Shown: positions 10,062 to 19,062 of the stretch, piece after piece | How the letters are laid out: every line of letters starts with the position of its first letter | Numbering within the stretch: position 1 is the first letter of the stretch | Assembly: GCF_000166395.1 (NCBI RefSeq) | Contig: NC_014655.1 | Span: 124,001-188,000 of the forward strand | DNA length: 64,000 nucleotides | Direction of reading: 5' to 3' | Source of the DNA: Leadbetterella byssophila DSM 17132 | GTDB lineage: Bacteria > Bacteroidota > Bacteroidia > Cytophagales > Spirosomataceae | Program-made: the position numbers and the translations under genes | The notes under the pieces: model-generated | Database searches by the model: none | Seen by the model: the letters and a program-made list of their open reading frames with translations, nothing else | Told to the model about the DNA's origin: nothing

Positions 10062-10850
10062 TCAACCATTCACCTTCTTATCCATCATGTTCTTTACGAT
10101 GTTGATGACTGTTTTTCGGGGTAATAGTCGGGGGATAAGCGACTGCAATACATTATCAAAACCTATGATCTTATTATTCTTTTTCCTGAGCAGAGCATCC
10201 AGGCTTTGCTTAGCTACTTCTTCCGGACTTTCATACTTCATACCAGCGGTATTTGCATTTGCAGAGGCTTGAAATCCCGTGTCTGTATTTCCTGGGCATA
10301 TGCATGTCACAACTATTCCTCTGTCAGCATATTCTCCGTACAAGGACTCAGAAAAGTTTAGCACAAAGGACTTAGATGCACAATATACTGCAATGTACGG
10401 GCAGGGTTGTAAGGCACCGGTGGAGGCAATATTGACTATCCCGCCATTATTGTTCTGTAACATCTCTGGTAAAAACAAGTGAGTTAAAGATAGCAGGGAG
10501 TTGATATTCAAGTGAAGCATGGATTGATAAGTCTCTAGGGATTGATCCAGAAAGTTTGTCCATTTTCCTATCCCTGCATTATTAATCAGTAGATCTATAG
10601 TAAGTCCTAGCTTCTTGATCTCTTGATAGATGAATTTAGGGGAACGCAGGTCTGAGAGATCAGCAACTATATACCTGGCCTGAATTTTGAATTTTGATTG
10701 GAGATCTTCGGCCATCTGAGAAAGCTTATTTTCAGATCTAGCCGTTATCACCAGATTTACACCTTTTTTTGCCAGTTCGTAGGCGAAGGCTTTGCCAATT
10801 CCGGAAGAAGCTCCCGTGATGAGTGCAGAACGATATTTGAAATTTGTCAT
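10062..10850 (-). CDS. SDR family NAD(P)-dependent oxidoreductase
   Basis: This is a classical short-chain dehydrogenase of 262 residues. The cofactor motif TGASSGIG is at 12-19, NNAG at 90-93, and the catalytic S143, Y156 and K160 are present (YCASK). The C-terminal part contains a basic proline-rich stretch seen in dehydrogenases of the short-chain DltE/YqjQ type. It lies upstream of the GH43 gene on the same strand and downstream of a Crp/Fnr regulator gene, with which it may be co-transcribed (57 nt gap). The substrate is unknown. Confidence 0.9.
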   Translation of the reverse strand: MTNFKYRSALITGASSGIGKAFAYELAKKGVNLVITARSENKLSQMAEDLQSKFKIQARYIVADLSDLRSPKFIYQEIKKLGLTIDLLINNAGIGKWTNFLDQSLETYQSMLHLNINSLLSLTHLFLPEMLQNNNGGIVNIASTGALQPCPYIAVYCASKSFVLNFSESLYGEYADRGIVVTCICPGNTDTGFQASANANTAGMKYESPEEVAKQSLDALLRKKNNKIIGFDNVLQSLIPRLLPRKTVINIVKNMMDKKVNG

Positions 10851-10907
10851 CTTTGATTAATTTTTTACAAAGGGACAAACTTTGAAATCAAATCTACTTA
10901 ACAAATG

Positions 10908-11507
10908 TTAGGAAGAGATTTGTCTTCTGATTCTACTAAGACTTTCCGGTTTGATTCCTATGTAAGAAGCGATGTACTGCAAGGGGACATTTTGTAGGAT
11001 GTCAGGGTAAGATCTCATGAGTTTAAGGTAGCGTTCTTCAGCACTGAGCAATATCATGTCACGTGTTCGTTCCTCATTGTAGATCAAGGCTTGTTCATAG
11101 ATTTTCTCGCCAAAAATACTCCACTGATGGATTTGGGTGTTCAAATTTTCTAATTCAGGCTTAGTGATACGTAACAAAGTACATTCCGTGATGGTCTGTA
11201 CATTATCGTAGGCGGGGACATTCGCGATAAAACTTTGGTAAGAAGTAATAAAACCAGAAGGACAGTTGATCTGTGTAGTCCGCTCTTCTCCCTCCTTAGT
11301 ATAATATACCCGGACATATCCATCCACGATGTAGTATAAGTACTTGGTTCGCTTATTTTCTTCCTCTAGTAGGGTGTTCTTCGGGATCTGAATGGCTTTG
11401 AATGCACGGCATATGGTTTGGATATCTCCTTCCTGCAGAGGAATTAAGTTGGATACTTTATGGATCAATTTCTCATGCATGGAAGTCGTATTTGATCTGG
11501 AGATCAT
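10908..11507 (-). CDS. Crp/Fnr family transcriptional regulator
   Basis: This is a 199-residue regulator with an N-terminal cyclic-nucleotide-binding beta-roll (about 25-140) and a C-terminal winged helix around LQYIASYIGIKPESLSRIRR. The second helix of that motif is the expected recognition helix. The form is typical of the abundant Bacteroidota Crp-like proteins, many of which sit beside the genes they control. It precedes the SDR gene on the same strand, so that gene is a plausible target. No ligand can be assigned. Confidence 0.88.
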   Translation of the reverse strand: MISRSNTTSMHEKLIHKVSNLIPLQEGDIQTICRAFKAIQIPKNTLLEEENKRTKYLYYIVDGYVRVYYTKEGEERTTQINCPSGFITSYQSFIANVPAYDNVQTITECTLLRITKPELENLNTQIHQWSIFGEKIYEQALIYNEERTRDMILLSAEERYLKLMRSYPDILQNVPLQYIASYIGIKPESLSRIRRQISS

Positions 11508-11588
11508 TTTTTTTAAATATTATGATGCTCTAATTACTTTAGAATAGAACATTTGGATGCTAAGGGCATACAAATGCAGAGAAGCCAC

Positions 11589-12032
11589 TTATCTTTTTGG
11601 GAACTTGTCCCGAATTAAATGAAGTTCAATATGATGTTCAAGATAGGCTTTTAGACCGTCTAGTACAGTAGTAAAACCACCCGTATTGTTTAATAGGGCC
11701 TCTATTAAGGCATCTCCTGTCTGTTGAAATCCGTAATTTCTAATGGTAACATAAGTGCTTTCTTCCGTCATTGCTTCAAACTCAAAATCTACAGCAGTAG
11801 GTGGTTCATCCCATTCTATAGATATTCTTTTGTTAGGTATGATTTCTTTTACTTTTACTAGGCAAGAAACCCCGTACATTTCCCATTCCCATTTGATCGT
11901 CTTTCCTACTTCCAAAGGTCCACTGGACTTAGTAAACCAAAAATGAGTAGTAATGCTAGGGTCAACGAAAGCTTGGAAAACCAGTGAAGCAGGCTTCCTA
12001 ATAAGCATTTGGGTTTCAACTGTAGGTGTCAT
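11589..12032 (-). CDS. SRPBCC / AHSA1 domain protein
   Basis: This is a 147-residue protein of the START-like SRPBCC superfamily (activator of Hsp90 ATPase homology 1-like). It shows the opening RKPASLVFQAFVDP, the central KWEWEMYG and the closing helix GGFTTVLDGLKAYLEH. I chose the ATG at 12032 because the longer frame needs a TTG start and adds a low-complexity N-terminus of 28 residues, while the shorter form has the usual family length. The function is unknown; such proteins bind hydrophobic ligands. Confidence 0.8.
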   Translation of the reverse strand: MTPTVETQMLIRKPASLVFQAFVDPSITTHFWFTKSSGPLEVGKTIKWEWEMYGVSCLVKVKEIIPNKRISIEWDEPPTAVDFEFEAMTEESTYVTIRNYGFQQTGDALIEALLNNTGGFTTVLDGLKAYLEHHIELHLIRDKFPKR

Positions 12033-12491
12033 ATGTTCCAAAATTGATTCCAAAATTAAGGATTTTGTGAAGGTTTCCAAGGTGGGAGCATTTTTCTTTT
12101 GATGCGTGATTTTCAATTGATTTTGTCTGTAAAATGGTTATTGTTATAGGATATTAGGTTCATAATTATCCTTGTCAATTTTTTTTTCTGTCCTTTTATT
12201 CCAGATGATTTCTTTTTCCTCCCAATATGAGATTTGGCTTCTAGAAATGTTTTTACTTTCAATGTACTTAAGGTCTTTGATGTGAGATTTGGGTACGGAC
12301 TTATTGCAAGGGATTAAATTTGAAATGAAGGGGAAAATGTAGCTAACTCATCGAACTCTCCCCGCTTTTTTATACTTTGGTTTCTTTTATTAGAAAGGAA
12401 GCAAGTTGCTGGTAGTCAGTTTAACTTAGCAATTTTCGGGTTTTAGAACCTATGGTGCCTTCTGATCTTTGACTTCAAATAGGAATACAGT
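12033..12491. other. Divergent intergenic region
   Basis: This 459 bp stretch lies between the SRPBCC gene and the Ada-like gene, which are transcribed away from each other. It must hold both promoters. It has long pyrimidine runs but no open frame or repeat that I can support. Confidence 0.4.
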
Positions 12492-13331
12492 ATGAACGAT
12501 CAACAACAGTTGAATTATAATAGAATAGCTCAGGCTATTGAATACATTACGGAGCATTTTAAGGAGCAGCCCCAATTGGATGAGGTGGCGGAAATGGTGC
12601 ACTTAAGTCCCTTTCACTTTCAAAGGTTGTTTAAAGAGTGGGCGGGTACTACACCCAAGAAGTTCTTGCAGTACACCAGCCTGCAATACGCCAAGCGATT
12701 GCTCCAAGATCAACAGGCTACGCTATTCGATACCGCCTATCAGACTGGATTATCCGGGACTGGACGTCTCCATGATTTGTTTATACAGATGGAAGGCATG
12801 ACTCCTGCTGAATTCAAGAACGGAGGAAGGAATCTCAGCATCCAATACAGTTTTGCAGATAGCCCGTTTGGGAAGGTTATAGTAGCATCTACCTCTAAAG
12901 GCATCTGCCATATGGCATTTGAGGAGGATGAGGATCAGGCCTTATGGAATCTCCAGCAGAAATTCCCTTTTGCTAAGTATCAGAACCTTTTTGATGATTT
13001 ACAAGCTAATGCACTTTCTATTTTTCAAACCGACTGGACTCAATTAAAACAGATCAAACTGCATTTAAAAGGAACGGAGTTTCAGTTGAAAGTCTGGGAA
13101 GCGCTACTGAAAATTCCCTTTGCGGGCGTTTCGACTTATGGTAAGATTGCGGATAAGATAGGGCAACCCACGGCGTCCAGAGCGGTGGGTACGGCTATAG
13201 GTAGTAACCCTGTGGCATTCCTCATACCTTGTCATCGCGTTATTCAATCTACAGGGCACTTAGGAGGTTACATGTGGGGCAAAACCAGGAAAACGGCTAT
13301 GTTGGGATGGGAAGCCGCAAAAAGCGACTAA
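12492..13331 (+). CDS. AraC-type regulator fused to methylated-DNA-cysteine methyltransferase (Ada-like)
   Basis: This is a 279-residue fusion. Residues 8-110 form an AraC-type helix-turn-helix domain. Residues 115-279 form an O6-alkylguanine-DNA alkyltransferase domain with the acceptor cysteine C247 in PCHR (246-249). It lacks the N-terminal zinc domain of E. coli Ada that senses methylphosphotriesters, so how it would sense damage is unclear. It probably repairs O6-alkylguanine and may regulate alkylation-response genes; the AlkB-like gene 500 bp downstream on the same strand is an obvious partner. Confidence 0.92.
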   Translation: MNDQQQLNYNRIAQAIEYITEHFKEQPQLDEVAEMVHLSPFHFQRLFKEWAGTTPKKFLQYTSLQYAKRLLQDQQATLFDTAYQTGLSGTGRLHDLFIQMEGMTPAEFKNGGRNLSIQYSFADSPFGKVIVASTSKGICHMAFEEDEDQALWNLQQKFPFAKYQNLFDDLQANALSIFQTDWTQLKQIKLHLKGTEFQLKVWEALLKIPFAGVSTYGKIADKIGQPTASRAVGTAIGSNPVAFLIPCHRVIQSTGHLGGYMWGKTRKTAMLGWEAAKSD

Positions 13332-13829
13332 TTGGACTAAGTAGGGTGTTTTTGGTGTCTTCCTAAACTTTGATCTTAAATAAAATAGTATGCTTCCGGG
13401 CATAGGGACTCTTTTTAGGGGAGGTGGTAAAGGAATGGATTTTAATTAATCCCCACTTTTCATAAAGGACAGAGGCGATGATTGGTGGAGGAGGATGAAT
13501 TCTGCATTTATTGACTTGCGATGAAATCTTATTAGCGTAGTGCTTAATGCCGGGATAGGGATTATTAGTTTTCAAATTTCTGATAGGATCAAATAACGTA
13601 GATAGTTTTCCTTTTTTAGTTTCCAATGATGGTTATCTGAAATATAGGGGCACAAGTTGAGAAGGTAAAATGAGTTTGAAATAGGTTCATTATAAGGTTT
13701 TGGCGGTTAATAGTGCTGGTATAAAGAATACAGAGGTCTTTAGGCGAGGGGTATGGTTTTTCTTTAAAAGATTTAAAAAATGAAGAGCCAAACATGTTTG
13801 GTAGTAAAAGAAGATAAATGAAGTGAATA
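13332..13829. other. Intergenic region, one doubtful minus-strand frame
   Basis: About 500 bp lie between the Ada-like and AlkB-like genes. An 87-codon minus-strand frame (13363-13626) starts with TTG and has no recognised domain. I do not count it as a gene. Nothing else is visible. Confidence 0.4.
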
Positions 13830-14432
13830 ATGGGAAATAGGAAGAATTACTTGCCTTATGATGGGGAAGTGCGATATTATGGTAAGATTTTAACTAGTGC
13901 GGAGGCGGATGGGTATCTGCATAAGATGTTAGAAAAGATAGAATGGCAAAACGATGAGGCCATCATCTTTGGTAGGAGGATAGTGACGAAACGCATGGTA
14001 GCTTGGTATGGGGAACGGCCCTTTTCTTACACCTATTCTAAGGTTACTAAAAGTGCATTGCCGTGGACACAGGAGTTGCTGGAATTGAAGGCTAGGGTGG
14101 AAGGGGCTACAGGTGAGACATTCAATTCCTGTTTATTGAACTTGTATCATAGCGGGGAGGAGGGCATGGCCTGGCACAGTGATGGAGAAGCAGATCTAAA
14201 AAAGGACGGTGCTATAGGATCTTTGAGTTTGGGAGCGGAAAGGAAGTTTTCGTTCAAGCATAAAAAGAATAAGGAGAGGGTAGATATACTCTTAGAGCAC
14301 GGAAGTCTTCTGGTGATGGCCGGGACTACTCAGACGTATTGGTGGCACCGATTACCTCCCACTAAGAAGGTTTTAGATGCTCGTATCAATCTCACATTTA
14401 GAACTATAGAGGAGAAAATCGCCGAAATCTAA
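13830..14432 (+). CDS. alkB: AlkB-like 2OG-Fe(II) oxygenase
   Basis: This 200-residue protein matches the AlkB family of DNA dealkylases. The iron ligands are H116 and D118 (WHSDGE) with H173 (WWHRLPP), and the 2-oxoglutarate-binding arginines are R185 and R191 (ARINLTFR). These enzymes oxidatively remove methyl groups from 1-methyladenine and 3-methylcytosine. The length is typical of the short bacterial and plant-like AlkB group. It is downstream of the Ada-like gene, suggesting a joint alkylation response. It is the last ordinary chromosomal gene before the cassette region. Confidence 0.92.
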   Translation: MGNRKNYLPYDGEVRYYGKILTSAEADGYLHKMLEKIEWQNDEAIIFGRRIVTKRMVAWYGERPFSYTYSKVTKSALPWTQELLELKARVEGATGETFNSCLLNLYHSGEEGMAWHSDGEADLKKDGAIGSLSLGAERKFSFKHKKNKERVDILLEHGSLLVMAGTTQTYWWHRLPPTKKVLDARINLTFRTIEEKIAEI

Positions 14433-14623
14433 ACGGAATGCGCATACATCTACAACTCTTCTAATGTTGTTAAAAAAAAAGTTACGTAAACATTTGGTAA
14501 TTAGGGAAATAATTATTAAATTTCATTATGGGGCTAATATTTTTTAGGGATGGTTGGGGAGCGAACTTTTTTGTGTAGGTGTTGGGGAGGGTTACACTTT
14601 GAATAGTTGTATTTGAAATTGTT

Positions 14624-15349
14624 TCATTGTCTTTTGTATAGTTTGTATGTTGAACCTGTTGAATTGAATTGAGGAAACGATTTCAAAGTATCTTTGAATC
14701 CATTTTTACTTAGTAGTTCGTCAAGGGTGCTGATTTTCCAATATCTTATTTTAAATTCATCTTCGTAGCTAAATTCTTTTCCCTCGAAAATCCCACTACA
14801 TTGTTCCCTATAAGTATATATATCATTTTCATTGTTACCTGTTAATTCTACAAGTCGTTTAAAAGTAGTTGTGTCAATATTGGTCAAACGACCTGCATTA
14901 AAAAATACGGTATTGGGTAAATCAAAAAAGAAGTACCCGTTTGGGTTAATGTGCTTACAAATATTCTCTATGTTTTTAGAAAGTTCATCTTCAGTAATTG
15001 AATAACTTAAAACAGTGAAAAGTGCGATTGCCAAATCTGCTTTCCCATTCTTGTATTCCGATATAGAGCAATTATAAACTTCAATTTCTGAATTTTGGCA
15101 TTCTACCTTCCTTTTGAACTCATTAAACATTCCAATACTTTTTTCAACACCAATCACTTTGTAACCCTGCTTTGTCAGTGGAAACGATAGTCTACCAGTA
15201 CCAGCTCCAAAATCAAGAATTGTTCCTGTTGGTAAAATTTGATTGATTACGTTCAGGTTTTCTGTTGTCAAGTTATTGTAGGAATTTCCAAAAGTCTTTT
15301 TGTAAACAAAGTCGTAATATGTTCCCCAATTGTCGTGTGGTTGTTTCAT
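14624..15349 (-). CDS. Class I SAM-dependent methyltransferase, last gene of the cassette array
   Basis: This is a 241-residue methyltransferase with motif I DFGAGTGRLSF and a post-motif sequence GYKVIGVEKS. I chose the start MKQPHDN at 15349 because the longer frame begins inside repeat copy 1. It follows repeat 1 directly on the minus strand, as cassette genes do, but no repeat follows its stop codon, so its 3' end appears to mark the tail of the array or a broken cassette. The substrate is unknown; small-molecule or tRNA targets are both possible. Confidence 0.8.
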   Translation of the reverse strand: MKQPHDNWGTYYDFVYKKTFGNSYNNLTTENLNVINQILPTGTILDFGAGTGRLSFPLTKQGYKVIGVEKSIGMFNEFKRKVECQNSEIEVYNCSISEYKNGKADLAIALFTVLSYSITEDELSKNIENICKHINPNGYFFFDLPNTVFFNAGRLTNIDTTTFKRLVELTGNNENDIYTYREQCSGIFEGKEFSYEDEFKIRYWKISTLDELLSKNGFKDTLKSFPQFNSTGSTYKLYKRQ

Positions 15350-15373
15350 CGATGTATGTTTTTTAGAATGAGG

Positions 15374-15504
15374 CATTACGTTTTGCGGCTTGGCGAAGTG
15401 GAGGCATTATAGCACTACCGTTGATACGAAGCTCCAAAGTTCAAATTTAGCAAAAAGTTTCATACGAAACACTTCACCCGCCATTGAGCCAAACGCCTGC
15501 TGGG
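15374..15504 (-). repeat. attC-like repeat 1 (degenerate)
   Basis: This is the most degenerate copy. The inner arms are clear (GGCTTGGCGAAGTGG on one side, CACCCGCCATTGAGCC on the other) and the centre keeps the TACGAA direct repeats. Both outer boxes are decayed: GTAATG at the end next to the methyltransferase and CCCAGC at the other. It ends the restriction-modification cassette. Confidence 0.8.
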
Positions 15505-15841
15505 TGCTGGTGTTCTTGTCGTCCGTTCTTGTAAACCATTGTCAATATTAAGTTTCCGTGTCATTGTCTTGTCGGGTTGTTCGTTGCGTTTTTTATTTTT
15601 TTTGAAGGGTCGGGAAATTTTTTAAAAACAATTTTTACTCACTTCATTATTTATTTTCAAAGGTGTTCGTGAATGCTTCGCATTTCTTGCGTTGGCTTTG
15701 CAAGCTCTTTGTTCACGACATAATTATTTTTTATTGGTGTTCACGAATTCCGCTTCGCTCCATTTGACAAAGCATTGGTCTGTGCGTTGGCTTGAGGGGC
15801 TTTGGCAATGTGCTTGCAAATAGGGCTGGGGTATGTTTCCA
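15505..15841. other. Non-coding 3' region of the restriction cassette
   Basis: This 337 bp stretch lies between repeat 1 and the ATPase stop codon. It has an inverted repeat TCGTGAA / TTCACGA (about 15690-15738) with a second inner stem, and a related GTGTTCACGAA copy further on. No coding frame is credible. Its role is unknown. Confidence 0.5.
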
Positions 15842-17572
15842 TTAGTTAAATACATCTCTAATCAATTTTTTTATTGTCAAGTTTTCCAATTTTGATGCTA
15901 TAGGTGATACATTGTCCTGATTTTCTTTCCAATGCATCCCTTCATTATAAATAATACCAAGTAAATAATGGGATTCAGGCGAAACAACTCCCATTTCTTC
16001 GGCTTTTTCGAGTTTAGGTCTTGTCTTTTTCGTTGTGAGAAAAGTTGTTTGTGCGGCTGGATTTTGTAGTTTACCGTATGCAATTTCTTCAATCTTTACT
16101 CTTACACCACCACAAACTGCAAAGGGGCAGAAAGGACGTCCGTTTAAATAATTGTCAACTTCGCTAAATAAAAATTGATAGAAATTATCCGCTTCGCCCC
16201 AAAGTTCTCTAAGACCAAGAGCATTGAATTCTGCTCTTTTGTTTATGTGTGTGGGTTCAAAATGAAGTAGATGTTTTGAAACATCAACTTTAATACTCGG
16301 ATGCTCTCGGTTTCTCAGTAATCTTACAATACTTTGATTCACCTGAATATTTGATTTGTCTAAATAGTAAACCTTCTGATTGCTGAAAGCAAAATTCTTA
16401 AAGTAGTTAGGGTTTAAGTGAGTTAAGATGATAGGATAAAGTCTTTTACCTTCGTCCTTAAAATCTTTTATGAATGTGGTGATGTAATACTGTGCTGCCG
16501 TTAGGTTCGCATCATCAAGGTAGTCGAACACCTCATCTATTATTAAAATATTTGCTTCTTTTTTAAGATGTTGACGAGCTCTGAAAAGCATTGCTACAAA
16601 TGTCAAAATATCTCTTTGACCGTTTGAAATATGATTAGCTTTCGGAAATTTTACAACAAGCTGGCCTTCCGTTTGACTTGCACGAATCCCTTTCCAAGTG
16701 CAATTAAAGTTTGATAGAGTATGCTGAAACCGCTGTTTATCTAATTGATAATTGCTGTATTTACAAGCTTCTTTAAAGTTATTGGGATTGTCATTGTATA
16801 GCCAAATCAATTGAATTGCTATTAAGTATGCTTTTGTTTCAGAATTATAACCCAAGTCATATTCATTAATCAGATTGCCAATAGTATTTAGGTATTCAAT
16901 TTGTTTTAAGTCGTTTAATCTATGTGCAGTTATCCAATCTGTTAATACTTCTATGGTTCCTGCTTGTTGGTTGATTTCATTAATGATGTCATTTATTCGA
17001 GTTCGAATCCTTTGGCCATTTGCTCGCTCTAATGCTTGATAATTGTAACTTAATTTCTCAACAAGTTTCAGATTTCCTAATGCCGCATTGGGATTAGGTA
17101 ATACTCTTGCATTTTGACCGAATCTTTGTTGAGCAGCTCTGTATTGATTTCCAAATTGAACATTATCAGGAATTCGGTCAACCAAAACAACATCTTTTAT
17201 TTCAAGTGTAGCACTTGGGCGACCGTATAGATTACCAATGCCTTTAGGTTTCGTTGGGTTGTTAATTACAAAATAATCAAGTTCTGAACTGATAGTGTTT
17301 GTCGTTGCAGTGGCTTCAAGTGTTGCTATACTGTTGTCTGGTCGTTCATATTCTATGTAAATCCTTGGGGCTAAAGTTTCATCCTCTGCGTGAAAGTCAT
17401 CTTCTGATAAATTTATTCTTCTGTTGTTCATAGAATTGAAAGCTGCTGCAAATGAACTTTTGCCAAATCCATTTGGTGCAACTAAAAGGCTTGGTTTATT
17501 TGGTAGTATGTCCAATTCAAACCTTTTATGTTGAATGCCTTTTATATTTTCTATTTCAATTACTCGCAACAT
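15842..17572 (-). CDS. AAA/ABC-type ATPase at the end of the type I restriction operon
   Basis: This 576-residue protein has an SMC/RecF-like ATPase head. The Walker A motif is PNGFGKSS (33-40), an ABC signature-like SNGQRDIL lies in the second half, and Walker B is LIIDEVFDYLDD. The C-terminal 150 residues have no domain I recognise and include a cysteine pair (CPFAVCGG). Its start is 3 nt from the hsdS stop, so it is translationally coupled to the restriction genes and is probably part of the same defence system. What it adds is unknown; comparable ATPases assist nucleases or regulate restriction. Confidence 0.8.
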   Translation of the reverse strand: MLRVIEIENIKGIQHKRFELDILPNKPSLLVAPNGFGKSSFAAAFNSMNNRRINLSEDDFHAEDETLAPRIYIEYERPDNSIATLEATATTNTISSELDYFVINNPTKPKGIGNLYGRPSATLEIKDVVLVDRIPDNVQFGNQYRAAQQRFGQNARVLPNPNAALGNLKLVEKLSYNYQALERANGQRIRTRINDIINEINQQAGTIEVLTDWITAHRLNDLKQIEYLNTIGNLINEYDLGYNSETKAYLIAIQLIWLYNDNPNNFKEACKYSNYQLDKQRFQHTLSNFNCTWKGIRASQTEGQLVVKFPKANHISNGQRDILTFVAMLFRARQHLKKEANILIIDEVFDYLDDANLTAAQYYITTFIKDFKDEGKRLYPIILTHLNPNYFKNFAFSNQKVYYLDKSNIQVNQSIVRLLRNREHPSIKVDVSKHLLHFEPTHINKRAEFNALGLRELWGEADNFYQFLFSEVDNYLNGRPFCPFAVCGGVRVKIEEIAYGKLQNPAAQTTFLTTKKTRPKLEKAEEMGVVSPESHYLLGIIYNEGMHWKENQDNVSPIASKLENLTIKKLIRDVFN

Positions 17573-17574
17573 AC

Positions 17575-19062
17575 TTATACTTCTTCCATTTCTTTAACCT
17601 CAAACGCCTGATGCAACAATGCTTTGAGCAATTGCTCGGTGGCTTGTTGGTTGGCGATGATGTGTTCTTTCAATTGTTTGGTTTTGGCAAATTGCTTTTC
17701 TATTTCCGCTACTATGCGTTTTTGCTCGGCGAGTGGGGGAAGGGGGATTAGTGTGTTGTAAAAATAATCTGTTGGAACTCTTTGTTGCCCCGCAACACCT
17801 TTCATAATTCTTTCTCCATTTTTCAAAAAATCAATTCGTTTAACGAAAGCATAGACATACTCTGGCAGAATATATTGATTCCCTCGCAAGACATTTAATT
17901 CAGTTGTTCCTGCACCAATTCCATTAGGTAAATCGGAAATAATTCCAGCTTTAGAATTTTCAAAGCAAGGAGTGATTTTAGCTATTACTACATCATTATT
18001 AGCAAAATGAGTAAATCCCTTCTTTATTGCTCCCCACTTTCTTACTTCATAAGTAGGTTTAACACCAAACAATTGACTTACCATTGGCATTGGAATAAAT
18101 CCTGCATCAATCTCATCATCAACTTTATTTCTCGGATTTACTTCACAAATCTCCCCCAATCTACACCACACCCAATTTTCAGGAATTTCAAACGGAATCT
18201 CTTCGGGTTTGATGGGTGGTAAGGGTTTTTCTTTTTTGCCCTTGCCCTGAGCCTGCCGAAGGGTTGCTTTCTCGGCTTTAATGCGTTTGAGCAATTCGCT
18301 GGCGGGTTCGTCATTGGGGTCTTGTGGCACCAACTTCCCCTGCACCGCTTCTTGTAAAATGGCTTGGTTTAGGTTTTCGAGTTGGGTGAGTTGGCTTTCA
18401 AAACTATCCGAGAGAGTTACATAGCTGTTTTTATACTTGTAAATCGTTTCAACATCTTTTAAAACTTCAGGAATGAAAAAATCATAGTCAATTCCATCTC
18501 CCTTTTCAATTCTCTCCAAGAACTTTACAATTGCTTTTTGAACCTTTTCATCAGGAACAACAATTGAAGCATTATTTATGATTGTTTGACTTATGTTCGG
18601 CTGTGCACCTCCTTTACCAACAGCTATAAAATCAATTCGCTGCTGTTTGAAATACCAAGACAAGAATTCTCTTGAAATATCAACCTTTGGAAAAATAGCA
18701 CAGACTGCTTGATTGGTAGTTGCATCAAAATCCAAAATTCCCGTTTTCCCAATATTTGCTCCATACATTGCTACAAGCAAAGTTCCTTTGGGAAATAATT
18801 TAGCAGATGAATTTTTCAAACCTGCTTCTGTAATGTATTCATCACAAGTAGTTATCACCCCATCTTTTAATTCACCTGATTTAACCCAAGGAATATCGCC
18901 ATTGTAATATTCAGGCATTCCTCTATTTGGAGTTCCCCCACTTGTGGTATCTGCTATGTCAGCTATTTTTAAAACAGGATAATGCTCTTGCAAATGCCTG
19001 AAAATCATTTTGGCAGCCAATACAGAAGGGTGAACCGTTTTAAAGAATTCTAATATTGTCAT
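17575..19062 (-). CDS. hsdS: Type I restriction specificity subunit HsdS
   Basis: This 495-residue subunit reads the DNA target of the type I enzyme. It has two target-recognition domains (about 25-185 and 285-465), each followed by a coiled-coil segment (about 220-265 and 470-495) with the hallmark PPLAEQKRIVAEIE. The first segment between them contains the in-frame stretch TLRQAQGK (residues 267-274) encoded by a short repeat element. Its start overlaps the hsdM stop by 4 nt. The two domains imply a bipartite recognition sequence that cannot be predicted here. Confidence 0.93.
   Translation of the reverse strand: MTILEFFKTVHPSVLAAKMIFRHLQEHYPVLKIADIADTTSGGTPNRGMPEYYNGDIPWVKSGELKDGVITTCDEYITEAGLKNSSAKLFPKGTLLVAMYGANIGKTGILDFDATTNQAVCAIFPKVDISREFLSWYFKQQRIDFIAVGKGGAQPNISQTIINNASIVVPDEKVQKAIVKFLERIEKGDGIDYDFFIPEVLKDVETIYKYKNSYVTLSDSFESQLTQLENLNQAILQEAVQGKLVPQDPNDEPASELLKRIKAEKATLRQAQGKGKKEKPLPPIKPEEIPFEIPENWVWCRLGEICEVNPRNKVDDEIDAGFIPMPMVSQLFGVKPTYEVRKWGAIKKGFTHFANNDVVIAKITPCFENSKAGIISDLPNGIGAGTTELNVLRGNQYILPEYVYAFVKRIDFLKNGERIMKGVAGQQRVPTDYFYNTLIPLPPLAEQKRIVAEIEKQFAKTKQLKEHIIANQQATEQLLKALLHQAFEVKEMEEV
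18240..18267. repeat. Short intragenic repeat in hsdS linker
   Basis: The GCCCTGAGCCTGCCGAAGGG motif resembles the short TTCGACAGGCTCAG-type repeats scattered in many Bacteroidota genomes. It is in frame and encodes LRQAQG, so it lengthens the HsdS linker without breaking it. Confidence 0.5.

Noticed and set aside
13363-13626. 87-codon minus-strand gene
   Set aside because: It needs a TTG start, has no clear ribosome site and resembles no family I know.
14433-14623. A twelfth attC-like repeat after the methyltransferase
   Set aside because: I looked for the expected box complementary to the cassette start (GCATTAC type) and for inner arms but found neither.
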